From positions 237,742 through 301,741 of the forward strand of contig OMZE01000001.1 in assembly GCA_900315455.1 (NCBI GenBank): a DNA stretch of 64,000 nucleotides, read 5' to 3'. Every line of letters starts with the position of its first letter. Position 1 is the stretch's first letter. The notes below the pieces were generated by a model. It saw nothing but the letters and a program-made list of their open reading frames with translations, was not told the origin of the DNA and did no database searches. The translations under genes were made by a program, and so were the position numbers. This stretch comes from an uncultured Prevotellaceae bacterium (GTDB taxonomy: Bacteria > Bacteroidota > Bacteroidia > Bacteroidales > Bacteroidaceae). Below, piece by piece: positions 53,030 to 61,720 of this stretch.

Positions 53030-53743
53030 TGCTTCTTTGTAACTGTCTAGAGAACCGATGTCGTAGCGGTGCCCGGGCATCTGCCAGGCGTGAATCTTCG
53101 TCACGGTGGTGAGATAATGGGCAAGGTTGCCCGGCGCGTCGAATCCGCAGCCATGGTTCATGCAGTCTTTGATGAGCGGCAGGTCGGAGCGGTGATAGAT
53201 GTAGAAGGGAGGCACTGCCCATTCTGACACAGGCCTTTCTGGTTTCTCTTGCATCTCCAGCACCAGCATGTCATCATCCACCTTGATCACTCCAGTTCGT
53301 TGGAGCCGTTTCAGTTCTGGCTCGTGATAGCACATGATTACCGAGGTTTGCTTCTCCTTGAAGAAGTCGACGAATCCCTGGAAAGAGAAGTCGAGGATGT
53401 TGTCGGCGGCTACCACCATGATGTGGTCGTCGGCTGCACTCTCCTCGATGGCAAGCAACAGGTCTTTCACGGCGCCGAGGCGGGTGTCGTTGCTTGTGCT
53501 GCCATCGTCGATGATTCTGATGGGCTTCTTGTAAGTGCTATTTGCCTTCCATTCCTCGAAAATGGCGGCGAACTTATGGTTGGTCACTATCACGTGCTCG
53601 TCGATGTCGTCGATGTTGTCGATGTCGTCGAGCATCCGCTCGAGTATCGAGCGTCCACCGATGTTGAGCAGTGGCTTGGGGAAGTTTTCTGTCAGGGGAT
53701 AAAGCCTTGTGGCATATCCAGCGGCAATGACGATATTTTTCAT
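53009..53743 (-). CDS. Sugar-phosphate nucleotidyltransferase
   Basis: 244 aa from ATG 53743 (MKNIVIAAGYATRLYPLT); two Mets 9 and 18 bp upstream are possible. The N-terminal signature GYATRLYPLTENFPKPLL is the activated-nucleotide-binding loop of the NTP-transferase family, with MVVAADNILDFS and WAVPPFYIYHRSDL later. It couples a sugar phosphate to a nucleoside triphosphate. The sugar cannot be assigned. It may supply donors for the polysaccharide cluster at 32.5-38 kb, but it is not linked to it. A -7 box lies about 60 bp upstream on the minus strand. Confidence 0.85.
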   Translation of the reverse strand: MKNIVIAAGYATRLYPLTENFPKPLLNIGGRSILERMLDDIDNIDDIDEHVIVTNHKFAAIFEEWKANSTYKKPIRIIDDGSTSNDTRLGAVKDLLLAIEESAADDHIMVVAADNILDFSFQGFVDFFKEKQTSVIMCYHEPELKRLQRTGVIKVDDDMLVLEMQEKPERPVSEWAVPPFYIYHRSDLPLIKDCMNHGCGFDAPGNLAHYLTTVTKIHAWQMPGHRYDIGSLDSYKEAQERFRI

Positions 53744-53802
53744 TATTTGCATTTTTTCCATGGTGGCAGCAAGCGTTCTGCTCCCATGCTGTTTGTGGAT
53801 TG

Positions 53803-53810
53803 CAAAAGTA
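53803..53810 (-). promoter_or_regulatory. -7 box of the nucleotidyltransferase gene
   Basis: Minus strand TACTTTTG, 59 bp before the chosen start at 53743 and 41 bp before the alternative at 53761. Confidence 0.55.
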
Positions 53811-53869
53811 GCAATAATTATTGACATTTACAAGTGTTATTGCCCTTCGGCAATGAAATCATGCTTTTT

Positions 53870-53901
53870 TTTGGTGGTGAAGAGGAAATGTAGTACTTTT
53901 G
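53870..53901 (+). promoter_or_regulatory. Promoter of the DUF4886 gene
   Basis: TTTG at 53870-53873, 20-bp spacer, TACTTTTG at 53894-53901. The start of transcription should fall near 53908, which rules out the longer reading frame from 53709 and an ATG at 53904. Confidence 0.7.
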
Positions 53902-53948
53902 CAATGAAAGAAAAACCCTCCTTTTTTCAATTTGACAATCAGGCATTT

Positions 53949-54965
53949 ATGAATATGAATAGTATAATTGGAAGATTCTTCATCGTATTGTCATTATCCA
54001 TGTCATCATGGTTGGGCTTTGCCCAGGAAGTGGTGATGATGAATGTTCATCAAGGCCATTCTGTGGCCGCGTTTGAATCTGGTGCTGTTGATAGCGTCAC
54101 CTTCACTGCCGATGCCCAAGACTACGACAAGCGTATGGGTGAGTTGATGATGCAACATCCATATCCTATCACCACAGATTCCTTGAGGATTCTCATTCTG
54201 GGAAATAGTTTTTCCTACGATTCCACGTGCTATCTGCAAGCCATCGTCGACTCCACTGATATCGACCAGGGCAGATTGGGCATTTACAACTTTTTCATTC
54301 CCGCTTCCAATTTCCAGACATGGATAGACAAGTATGAGTCGGAAGAGACGATAAGCGTGTACAATACGGTGGGACAATTGAAAATGCGGGGAGAGGGGAC
54401 ATTGCATCAAGTGCTCTCCCAACATTGGGATGTGGTGATGATTGTGCAGGGAAGTGACCTCTCTTACGAATGGTCATCATTCAAAGACACTACACCTGAA
54501 CTCCTCGACATCATCACTTCTTGTTGCAAGAATCCGGAGGTGAGGATTGCCTATCAGATGCCATGGGGGCACACCCCTGCTATCACGCCTAAAGAATTGG
54601 TGGGCAACGTGAGTTGTGCAAAGCGATTGGCGGCAGAATATGGTATCAGCAATGTCGTTTCGGTTGGTATCGCCATCCAAAACGCCCGCAACTCTTCGCT
54701 GTTGAATGATACCTACCTTCTCCGCGACAAATGGCACATCACGCATGGGGTAGGGCGGTATGTGGCAGCCTGCACCGTGTTTGAGTCTTTGCTACAGCCC
54801 GTTTTCCATGTCTCCGTCTATGGTAACAACGCCTTGGTGAAACTCTCTGACGAGGAGTTGGCGGTAGAGGGCACTGTCCGCGTGACAGCCGAGAACATCA
54901 GGTTATGCCAACAATGTGCCTTATACGCCACGATGTATAAATACAATGTCGTCGGTTTGGAGTGA
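53949..54965 (+). CDS. Exported DUF4886 (SGNH-hydrolase-like) protein
   Basis: 338 aa from ATG 53949, chosen because the promoter ends at 53901 and a signal peptide follows (cleavage near GFAQ). An N-terminal region of about 60 residues (VVMMNVHQGHSVAAFESGAV) resembles the short beta segment common in Bacteroidota secreted proteins. The DUF4886 part has the SGNH-type block LRILILGNSFSYDS and a late His region DKWHITHGVGRYVAA, consistent with Ser and His of an esterase-like site. The substrate is unknown; a carbohydrate esterase role is possible. Followed by the second TPR/HTH regulator on the same strand. Confidence 0.8.
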   Translation: MNMNSIIGRFFIVLSLSMSSWLGFAQEVVMMNVHQGHSVAAFESGAVDSVTFTADAQDYDKRMGELMMQHPYPITTDSLRILILGNSFSYDSTCYLQAIVDSTDIDQGRLGIYNFFIPASNFQTWIDKYESEETISVYNTVGQLKMRGEGTLHQVLSQHWDVVMIVQGSDLSYEWSSFKDTTPELLDIITSCCKNPEVRIAYQMPWGHTPAITPKELVGNVSCAKRLAAEYGISNVVSVGIAIQNARNSSLLNDTYLLRDKWHITHGVGRYVAACTVFESLLQPVFHVSVYGNNALVKLSDEELAVEGTVRVTAENIRLCQQCALYATMYKYNVVGLE

Positions 54966-55046
54966 AGTGAAACACACCTGTAATACGTTGTACTTGCGTC
55001 CATGACTTATCTTAAGCAATAAACTAAGATATACTATTTGACAAAA

Positions 55047-56900
55047 ATGCGGAACCTGTTATACATAGTAGTCACGACAGTAATACTCGCTGCCTGTGTG
55101 GGCAACGGAAAGGAACGAGCCATGCTTGATGAGGCGCAGCGTATTATCAACGACTATCCCGACTCCGCCCTTGCCATGCTCGACTCTCTGGAACCGTCAT
55201 CCCATGATTTTTCAACAGAAAACCTCCGTCGATGGCAACTCCTGAGGCTCATGGCACAAAACAAATGCGACACCGTGTTCAGTGACGACAGCCTACAGAA
55301 GGAACTGGTAAAATACTATGACCGATACGGCACACCCAACGAACGGATGACAGCACATTATCTGCTGGGTCGTGCCTATAGCGATATGGGCGAGGCTCCT
55401 ATAGCCATGAGATGCTATCAAGAAGCGACGGATTGTGCTGATACCACATCTATCTCTTGCGATTGGTGGAACCTTTCGAGGATTTACCTTCAACTGGCAT
55501 ATTTATACTACGAATCATATATGCCAAAAGAGTTGTCAGAAGTACTGCGACTCTCACAATCCACGGCCATGCATGCAGGAGACACTCTTACTTCAATACT
55601 ATCTATTGCCAAGCAATATGGGGTATATGAACTGACTGGAAAGAGAGACTCGGCTGCCATAGTTATTAGAGATGCATCTCAATTATATGAAGCATATGGG
55701 AGAAAAGACCTTGCTTCGCAAGCATTATCCACATTGATTGAAGACGAAGTGGATAAAGGAAATCTTGGAGAGGCTTCACATATTATCAGATGTTATGAAG
55801 GTTACTCTGGGTATTTTGACAATCATCATGAGATAGAAAATGGAAGGGAAATCTATTATTATAGCAAAGGTATCTATTACCTTGGAATTGGATGTGCCGA
55901 TTCAGCGGATTTCGCATTTAGGAAACTACTGGATAAAGCACAAGACATGAACGATATTCATGCTGCTTATCTTGGTTTGAGAAAGAAGTATCTCCAAACG
56001 GGTCCTAAAGACTCTTTGGTAAAATACGCCATGCTCAGTGAGAGCAGTAATGACTCATTGTTTATTGAGCATTATAAGGCCAATGTCCAACAGTTACAGA
56101 AGCATTTCAATTATTCAAGGCATATTGAGAACGAGCAACGACTGATGCGTTCAAGTGAAAGAAAAGACAGACTCTTGCTTGTCATCATCTTCATTTTCAT
56201 TGCCGTTGCTATTGCCTCAGTCGCCTTTTTCCATAATCAAAGACGGAAAAGGGAGGCCAAACTCAAAGAATATCGCGAGAATCTCGACCATCTCCACCAA
56301 TTGAAGATGGAAATGGCTGAACTTATCCATAATAATGAAATTACTGCTGTCAATCTTTCCTGCGAGAGTGCCATGCAGCAGAACGACATCGAATATATAA
56401 AGAGATATACCCATGAGTTGAGAGAGAAACTTGAGGAATCAAGGCGTCTGACATTGGAGGCTATATCTTCCAAGAACGAAGAAATCAGACGGCTGACCGC
56501 AAAACACGAAAAATACGACAAGTTCTTCGAAAACAAGACAAGAGATGATATTATGAAAGCCATACAAAAATCTGATATCGTCCAGAAATTCAATTTCTAT
56601 GTGACTCATCCTCTCCATATCCCCACAATAGAAGACTGGGACAAACTTAATCAACTTTTCCATGAGGTTCACCCAAATTTTCCTACTACATTGCAAGACA
56701 CGTACCATCTATCCACTAAAGAATATAGGATGTGCCAGTTGGTATTCGCAGGGATATCCCCTAAAGGTATTGCCACATTGATGGGCTTCAACAAGTCCAA
56801 CGCATCCAACATACGCAAGCGTCTGTTGGCCAAATTGACGGGAAAGGACGGGAAGGCCAGTGAATTCGACCAGTTCCTGCTCTCCATTCCGCTCTTATAA
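55047..56900 (+). CDS. Membrane-anchored TPR / coiled-coil / HTH regulator with lipobox
   Basis: 617 aa from ATG 55047 (a TTG at 55038 is the alternative). The start ends in a lipobox, VILAAC with Cys17. TPR-like repeats fill about 20-350 (AHYLLGRAYSDMGEAPIAMR), a transmembrane helix lies near 375-397 (LLLVIIFIFIAVAIASVAFF), then a coiled coil (about 400-490) and a C-terminal HTH (YRMCQLVFAGISPKGIATLM then GFNKSNASNIRKRLLAKL). Architecture matches the 22553-24229 protein although sequence is diverged. It is followed by an exported-protein and YD/Rhs locus that it may control. The ligand and targets are unknown. Confidence 0.8.
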   Translation: MRNLLYIVVTTVILAACVGNGKERAMLDEAQRIINDYPDSALAMLDSLEPSSHDFSTENLRRWQLLRLMAQNKCDTVFSDDSLQKELVKYYDRYGTPNERMTAHYLLGRAYSDMGEAPIAMRCYQEATDCADTTSISCDWWNLSRIYLQLAYLYYESYMPKELSEVLRLSQSTAMHAGDTLTSILSIAKQYGVYELTGKRDSAAIVIRDASQLYEAYGRKDLASQALSTLIEDEVDKGNLGEASHIIRCYEGYSGYFDNHHEIENGREIYYYSKGIYYLGIGCADSADFAFRKLLDKAQDMNDIHAAYLGLRKKYLQTGPKDSLVKYAMLSESSNDSLFIEHYKANVQQLQKHFNYSRHIENEQRLMRSSERKDRLLLVIIFIFIAVAIASVAFFHNQRRKREAKLKEYRENLDHLHQLKMEMAELIHNNEITAVNLSCESAMQQNDIEYIKRYTHELREKLEESRRLTLEAISSKNEEIRRLTAKHEKYDKFFENKTRDDIMKAIQKSDIVQKFNFYVTHPLHIPTIEDWDKLNQLFHEVHPNFPTTLQDTYHLSTKEYRMCQLVFAGISPKGIATLMGFNKSNASNIRKRLLAKLTGKDGKASEFDQFLLSIPLL

Positions 56901-57030
56901 TAATCCAAATTGCATGGGAACCGTATTTCCTCAAAATTTTTAATTGAAAATAATCAAATAACAACACCCTTATAATCAATATGTTGCGACAGTTTGTGAA
57001 CTCTTGTGAACTATTATTCACTCTATCACA

Positions 57031-57061
57031 TTGAATTTAGTGATAATTCCGTTATTTTTGC
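57031..57061 (+). promoter_or_regulatory. Promoter of the DUF3244-like gene
   Basis: TTG at 57031-57033, 20-bp spacer, TATTTTTG at 57054-57061, 28 bp before the ATG. Confidence 0.6.
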
Positions 57062-57088
57062 CTTCATCAACCAAATTTAATACAAGTT

Positions 57089-57457
57089 ATGAAGACAAAA
57101 ATTTTATTTATTCTGTTTTTCTCCCTGCTGACGACCTGCGGGTATTCCAAAATTAACGATGGAGTGGAACCCATTGATGTGTCACTCACCTTGTTCATTG
57201 TTAACAAGGATAAGCAGACAAACAACTACCCCAAGTCCCCAAATCTTTCTGTATCCATTTTGGATCATACTCTTTTCTTCTCCAATGTAGAGGAAGACTT
57301 TACGTTGACTATATATGACGGTAATGGTTTTCTTGTTTATAATACAGCGATATCTTCCGTGACAACCCAGATTGATTTGCCGAACTCACTCTCTGGGGAA
57401 TACGAGTTACGTCTTGATGCAGATGATTTTTATTACGTTGGAGACGTTGAAATCTAA
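57089..57457 (+). CDS. Small exported protein, DUF3244-like
   Basis: 122 aa with a signal peptide (first 20 residues). The mature part is one beta-sandwich-like unit: LSVSILDHTLFFSNVEEDFT, LTIYDGNGFLVYNTAI and LSGEYELRLDADDFYYVGDV. It resembles the short DUF3244 proteins of Bacteroidota and type IX C-terminal domains. The family has no known biochemical role. It precedes the frameshifted type IX-sorted gene by 110 bp on the same strand. Confidence 0.65.
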   Translation: MKTKILFILFFSLLTTCGYSKINDGVEPIDVSLTLFIVNKDKQTNNYPKSPNLSVSILDHTLFFSNVEEDFTLTIYDGNGFLVYNTAISSVTTQIDLPNSLSGEYELRLDADDFYYVGDVEI

Positions 57458-57567
57458 GTAATCAATGGGATTTCTTATTGATAATCGTGGATTATAGATT
57501 ATACAATGCCACTAATGACCACAGTATATCCGCATAAAGGTAAATACAGATTAAAGATAATAGAAAA

Positions 57568-58634
57568 ATGAGACAAGCATCCAAACAGATAAGAATGGGC
57601 TTGCTATTGAACCTGATTCTGATGTTATTATTTATATTACAATCTATTCCTTCGATGGCCCAAACTATCATCGCCTTATCTAACAATGGTTTCCGAGATG
57701 GTGACAGCCTTGTCATGCGGAAAGTCGATGGTGTGCAGCCCGGCATGTCAGGAAGGGATGCGGTTTGGGACTTCAGTGATGCTGTGACACGACGTGTCCA
57801 TACGTTACTGTACGATTTGGAAGAAGACACTTTCTCCGCCCATGAGGATGGCACGTCGTGGCGCACCGTCGTCAACAGTGACACGCTATGGCTCACGGGT
57901 TTCGAAAACCGCCATACTCTCATGGAGTATGAAGAGCCGCTACCCCTTCTCCGCTATCCCTTCTCCTATGGTGACAGCATACATGGCAGTTTCCATGGCA
58001 TCGGGAAGTGGTGTGACCGAACGTTCATGCGTGTCTGGGGTGCACATGGCAGACCAACTATGACACCATCCGCACTTGGGAAAGCCTGCGCGAAGTTGTG
58101 CGCCATGAAGAGATGAGGGGATTCATCACCGATGCTTCCAAGACAACACCTGTCATCATCGACACCTACACCTTGTATGCACCGGGCTGGCGCTATCCCG
58201 TAATGAGGATAGAGGAAGCCTCCGACAGCATGGACATGAGCACGCTTGCCCTGTTATACCCCCCGGAATCTCAGATGGATCTCGACTACGATATGGAAAA
58301 CGCCCTGCTGCGTCAGCAGACTGCCATGCAGGATGGCTCAGGTTCATTTGGAGACGGACAGGATGACAGTGCCAATGCCATGACTTCTCATTCCACCAAC
58401 TACAATGCCTACACTGGCACTGTCACCGTGGTGTTCGCCCTTTCGCGTCCGGCATCAGTATCCCTGTTGCTATCCGACGTGTCAGGAGTGGCTTGGCGCA
58501 GCACGGAACAGTCATACGATGTTGGCGGTAGGTTCTCCCTCTCGCTCAGTTGTTCCGGTCTTCCACACGGCCAGTATGCCCTGCGCATCACGTGCGGGAC
58601 GGATGTGATAACAGATAAATTCAATGTCAAATAG
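57568..58634 (+). pseudogene. Exported protein with type IX-like sorting domain, broken by a frameshift at 58037-58040
   Basis: Two reading frames (57568-58116 and 58098-58634) form one gene of about 355 aa. A signal peptide (cleavage near SMAQ) is followed by a beta-rich region (IALSNNGFRDGDSLVMRKVD, WDFSDAVTRRV). After the GGGG run at 58037-58040 the correct frame continues as WQTNYDTIRTWESLREVVRH and leads into a C-terminal beta domain (RPASVSLLLSDVSGVAWRST, then LPHGQYALRITCG) like type IX sorting domains. Adding one G to the run restores a continuous protein. It may be a true mutation, a switchable gene or a sequencing error. No known function. It lies directly before the YD-repeat genes. 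Confidence 0.75.
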
Positions 58635-58638
58635 TATT

Positions 58639-61600
58639 ATGAGAGGAATAAAAAGAGCATTGTTGTCAGCCACCTTAGTTATCCCTTCATTGGCATCAAG
58701 CCAGATAACGCTTTTCAACAATTTCCAAACTCCTGAAGTGGCAAGTCTGGGTACCTATGGCAATATCCCCGTCGGTTTTTTCACAGGCACCCCCGACATT
58801 ACTGTGCCCATGTTTGAAATTTCAGTTGGTGACTATACGATGCCCATCTCGGCTTCTTACCATTTGGCCAATGTAAGACCATTCCCAACGCCAGGTATAC
58901 TCGGATTGGGATGGAACCTTAATGCAGGAGGACACATCACCAGAACCGTACGGGGCTTTCCTGACGAGATGAAAGACATACAGGGACATGCTTATGGCTT
59001 TCTTGAACATTATGGGGAAGTAGCAGGTGTGACATCCAGAAATGCCTTTGTCAATGCACTCAATGGTGTATGTAATGCCTTCAAGGACAATATTGAGGGA
59101 AATGAGTATGAGTTGATGAGTGATGAATACAGTTTCAATTTCTGTGGACACTCGGGTCGTTTCTATTTGAATTCATCAGGTAATTGGGTTGTCGTTTCCG
59201 ACGAAGACATCAAAGTTGTCTTCTCTTTATCGGACAATACCGTCAACCTCAGTCAACTCACGCAATCGGGTAGGCTTAGCACGATAGGATGGACCAATAG
59301 CGGTCATAACAACAGATTCATTACCGGTTTTACCCTTATAACCCCCGACGGATGCAAGTATGAGTTCGGCGGCTTGGATGCCACGGAATTCAGCATTTCA
59401 TATTATAACCGTGCCAACAGCTACCTTGTTGCAACGACCTGGCATCTCTCCAAGATTACTACTCCAAAGGGAAGGGAAATTTACTTTACATACAAATGCA
59501 AGAACGACAACGGGCGTGCCCTCATCATGTGCGACCTGAGATACTCCCCGCAAAGCCTTACATACGGTTACTACGACAGCGACAATGGCACCTTGGAAGG
59601 CGGAGGCTATTACATGAATGACAGGTGGAACGGCTTTACGGGATACCTGCTTTTCCCCTCCTATCTGAAACAGGTAACCACAACCAATGAAACAGTCAGG
59701 CTGAGTTACAGGCGCGATCAAACCTATGCCAATCGAATGTTGCAGGATAATTACAGTTGCCATGCCCTGTATTGGCGAGAGCAGACCGAGACGATGAGCA
59801 GATTCGGGTCATTTGTCCCGGCCTCCCAGTTTTTCATGTTCATGGACGGTGTCAACTCCGACGGAACAGATCTTCAGCGTAGACAGAGGTTGGCAGACCG
59901 CATGACCGACCTCATGCTTGATTCTGTCACTATTTCTTCTTCCCGAGGAAGTGGCCGTAAAAAAGCAGCTTTCAGCTACAATAATGTATATAGGAGAAAG
60001 ATGACAGGACTGACCATAAGAGACAATAGCCAAATTCTACAACAGTATGCTTTCAATTACAATGCGGGAGGCATGTACTATTATTATCCGATGGCAGCCA
60101 CGGACTCATGGGGTTACAGTACGGGAGGACATGTAAACCTTAGCGAGACACCAACCTTCAACTACATCCCGTCATCGCTTGTAGCCTTGAAGCGTGAGAC
60201 ACTCTCAGAAATCACCTACCCTACGGGAGGAAAATCATGTTTCGAGTATGAACTTAACACCTATTCCAAGAGAGCCAGCTATTCTGCCTCGCACTTGATT
60301 AGCGGAAGCGGACTGGCTGGAGGGCTCAGGGTGTCAAGAATTGTCAACAGGAAGAGCAACGGGAACATAGACAATATCAGAAGGTTTTTTTATTGTGAGA
60401 ACATCTCGGACAGCGCAAACTCGCTGCTTGCGAGCAGTGGGATTCTCTCGCAGCTTCCCATGCACATTAAGAACATTATTAGTACCAATGGCAACTTTCT
60501 CGCAATTGTCAAGTCGAAAGACGCATTCTCCGTACCTGTTACAGCCGACGAGACCCCTTCCGTAGGGTATTCCTGTGTGATTGAACAGACATTGGCACCA
60601 GACGGCAGTTCGCAGGGATGGGTACGGAGAAGATTCTCCAATTTTGATACAGACCCATATGGGATGTCACACCAAGACGAACAGCCGATATATAGGCTCG
60701 TAGAGAGTGACAGTGCCCAGATTTCACCCGTTACAAGCCTTTCCCACGAGAGGGGAAAACTCATGAGTGAGGAATTCTTCGATGCCACGGGCACCCTTGT
60801 AAGGAAGACTTCCCACAGATACGGATACACCAATGGAAGTCCGTTGCCCACCATGAACCATGAGGAATCGCTGTATAGCACTTCTGGCGGGATGGAGACA
60901 GTATACCTTCAGTCAGGATGTATGACACAAACCCATGTAAGGAGATTGTTTGAAACCTCCGTAGAGGATTCCGTCATTACTCCTACGGGGATATTCTCGA
61001 CCAAGAAGAGTATGGTTTACAACACTATGAAACTGCCAATGTCCATTACAACAAATGGAAGCGATGGCAAAGACAGGAAGGAGACGTACACTTATGCGTA
61101 TGAAAAGGCATTCCTATGGGGAAATCCCTATAGTTACATGGAAGAAAAACACATATTGGCACCTTTGGAGTCCGTGACAAAACTGACGGGCACCCAGACA
61201 AAGGAAATTGACGCGATGACATACGCCGTCACCCCCAATGGAGTGCCGTTTGCCTCATCCGCCAGTGTTTTCCAGGATGCCGGAAGAACCATAGGTAAAG
61301 AACAATACAGGATACTGTCAGCCGACAGTTATGGCAACCCGCTTGAAATAATGTCCGACAGCCTTGTAAGTGTCTTGGTTTGGTCATATCAAGGGCAGAA
61401 ACTGATTGCGAGGTTGGACAATGTGCCTTCTGGTACAGCCGCCCAATACAGCCAATGGCTTCTGGCTCTTTCCGCCCGCGACCCTTTACCCAGCGACTAT
61501 GCGACAATCACCCAACTCAGGGCTTCAATGCCTGAAACTCATGTCTACATCTATCATTACGACGGATGGCTGAACCTGCTCTCACTTACGACACCTGACG

Positions 61601-61716
61601 GGCATACTACCTATTACAAACATGACATATGGGGAAGGCTGAAAGAAGAGTATTTCTATGATTCCGAAGGAACCAAGCACATAACCAACCAATACGACTA
61701 CCACTATGCATACTGA
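58639..61716 (+). CDS. Large exported YD-repeat protein (Rhs-type partner)
   Basis: 1025 aa from ATG 58639 (MRGIKRALLSATLVIPSLAS, signal peptide); an ATG at 58624 overlaps the previous gene. The N-terminus has the Bacteroidota YD/Rhs pattern PVGFFTGTPDITVPMFEISV, MPISASYHLANVRPFP, GILGLGWNLNAGGHITRTVR. YD-like units fill the C-terminal part (YIYHYDGWLNLLSLTTPDGH, KHDIWGRLKEEYFYDSEGTK). Such proteins form large beta cocoons that in Rhs and Tc systems enclose a toxic C-terminus; no toxin domain is seen here. The next gene encodes a second YD protein 4 bp later, so the two probably act together. Confidence 0.82.
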   Translation: MRGIKRALLSATLVIPSLASSQITLFNNFQTPEVASLGTYGNIPVGFFTGTPDITVPMFEISVGDYTMPISASYHLANVRPFPTPGILGLGWNLNAGGHITRTVRGFPDEMKDIQGHAYGFLEHYGEVAGVTSRNAFVNALNGVCNAFKDNIEGNEYELMSDEYSFNFCGHSGRFYLNSSGNWVVVSDEDIKVVFSLSDNTVNLSQLTQSGRLSTIGWTNSGHNNRFITGFTLITPDGCKYEFGGLDATEFSISYYNRANSYLVATTWHLSKITTPKGREIYFTYKCKNDNGRALIMCDLRYSPQSLTYGYYDSDNGTLEGGGYYMNDRWNGFTGYLLFPSYLKQVTTTNETVRLSYRRDQTYANRMLQDNYSCHALYWREQTETMSRFGSFVPASQFFMFMDGVNSDGTDLQRRQRLADRMTDLMLDSVTISSSRGSGRKKAAFSYNNVYRRKMTGLTIRDNSQILQQYAFNYNAGGMYYYYPMAATDSWGYSTGGHVNLSETPTFNYIPSSLVALKRETLSEITYPTGGKSCFEYELNTYSKRASYSASHLISGSGLAGGLRVSRIVNRKSNGNIDNIRRFFYCENISDSANSLLASSGILSQLPMHIKNIISTNGNFLAIVKSKDAFSVPVTADETPSVGYSCVIEQTLAPDGSSQGWVRRRFSNFDTDPYGMSHQDEQPIYRLVESDSAQISPVTSLSHERGKLMSEEFFDATGTLVRKTSHRYGYTNGSPLPTMNHEESLYSTSGGMETVYLQSGCMTQTHVRRLFETSVEDSVITPTGIFSTKKSMVYNTMKLPMSITTNGSDGKDRKETYTYAYEKAFLWGNPYSYMEEKHILAPLESVTKLTGTQTKEIDAMTYAVTPNGVPFASSASVFQDAGRTIGKEQYRILSADSYGNPLEIMSDSLVSVLVWSYQGQKLIARLDNVPSGTAAQYSQWLLALSARDPLPSDYATITQLRASMPETHVYIYHYDGWLNLLSLTTPDGHTTYYKHDIWGRLKEEYFYDSEGTKHITNQYDYHYAY

Positions 61717-61720
61717 CAGG

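Noticed and set aside
53709-53948. N-terminal extension of the DUF4886 protein
   Set aside because: It crosses the nucleotidyltransferase start region and both divergent promoters; a signal peptide begins at 53949.
58098-58634. Separate 178-aa gene
   Set aside because: It has no signal peptide or start signal, and joins the preceding frame exactly when one G is added at 58037-58040.
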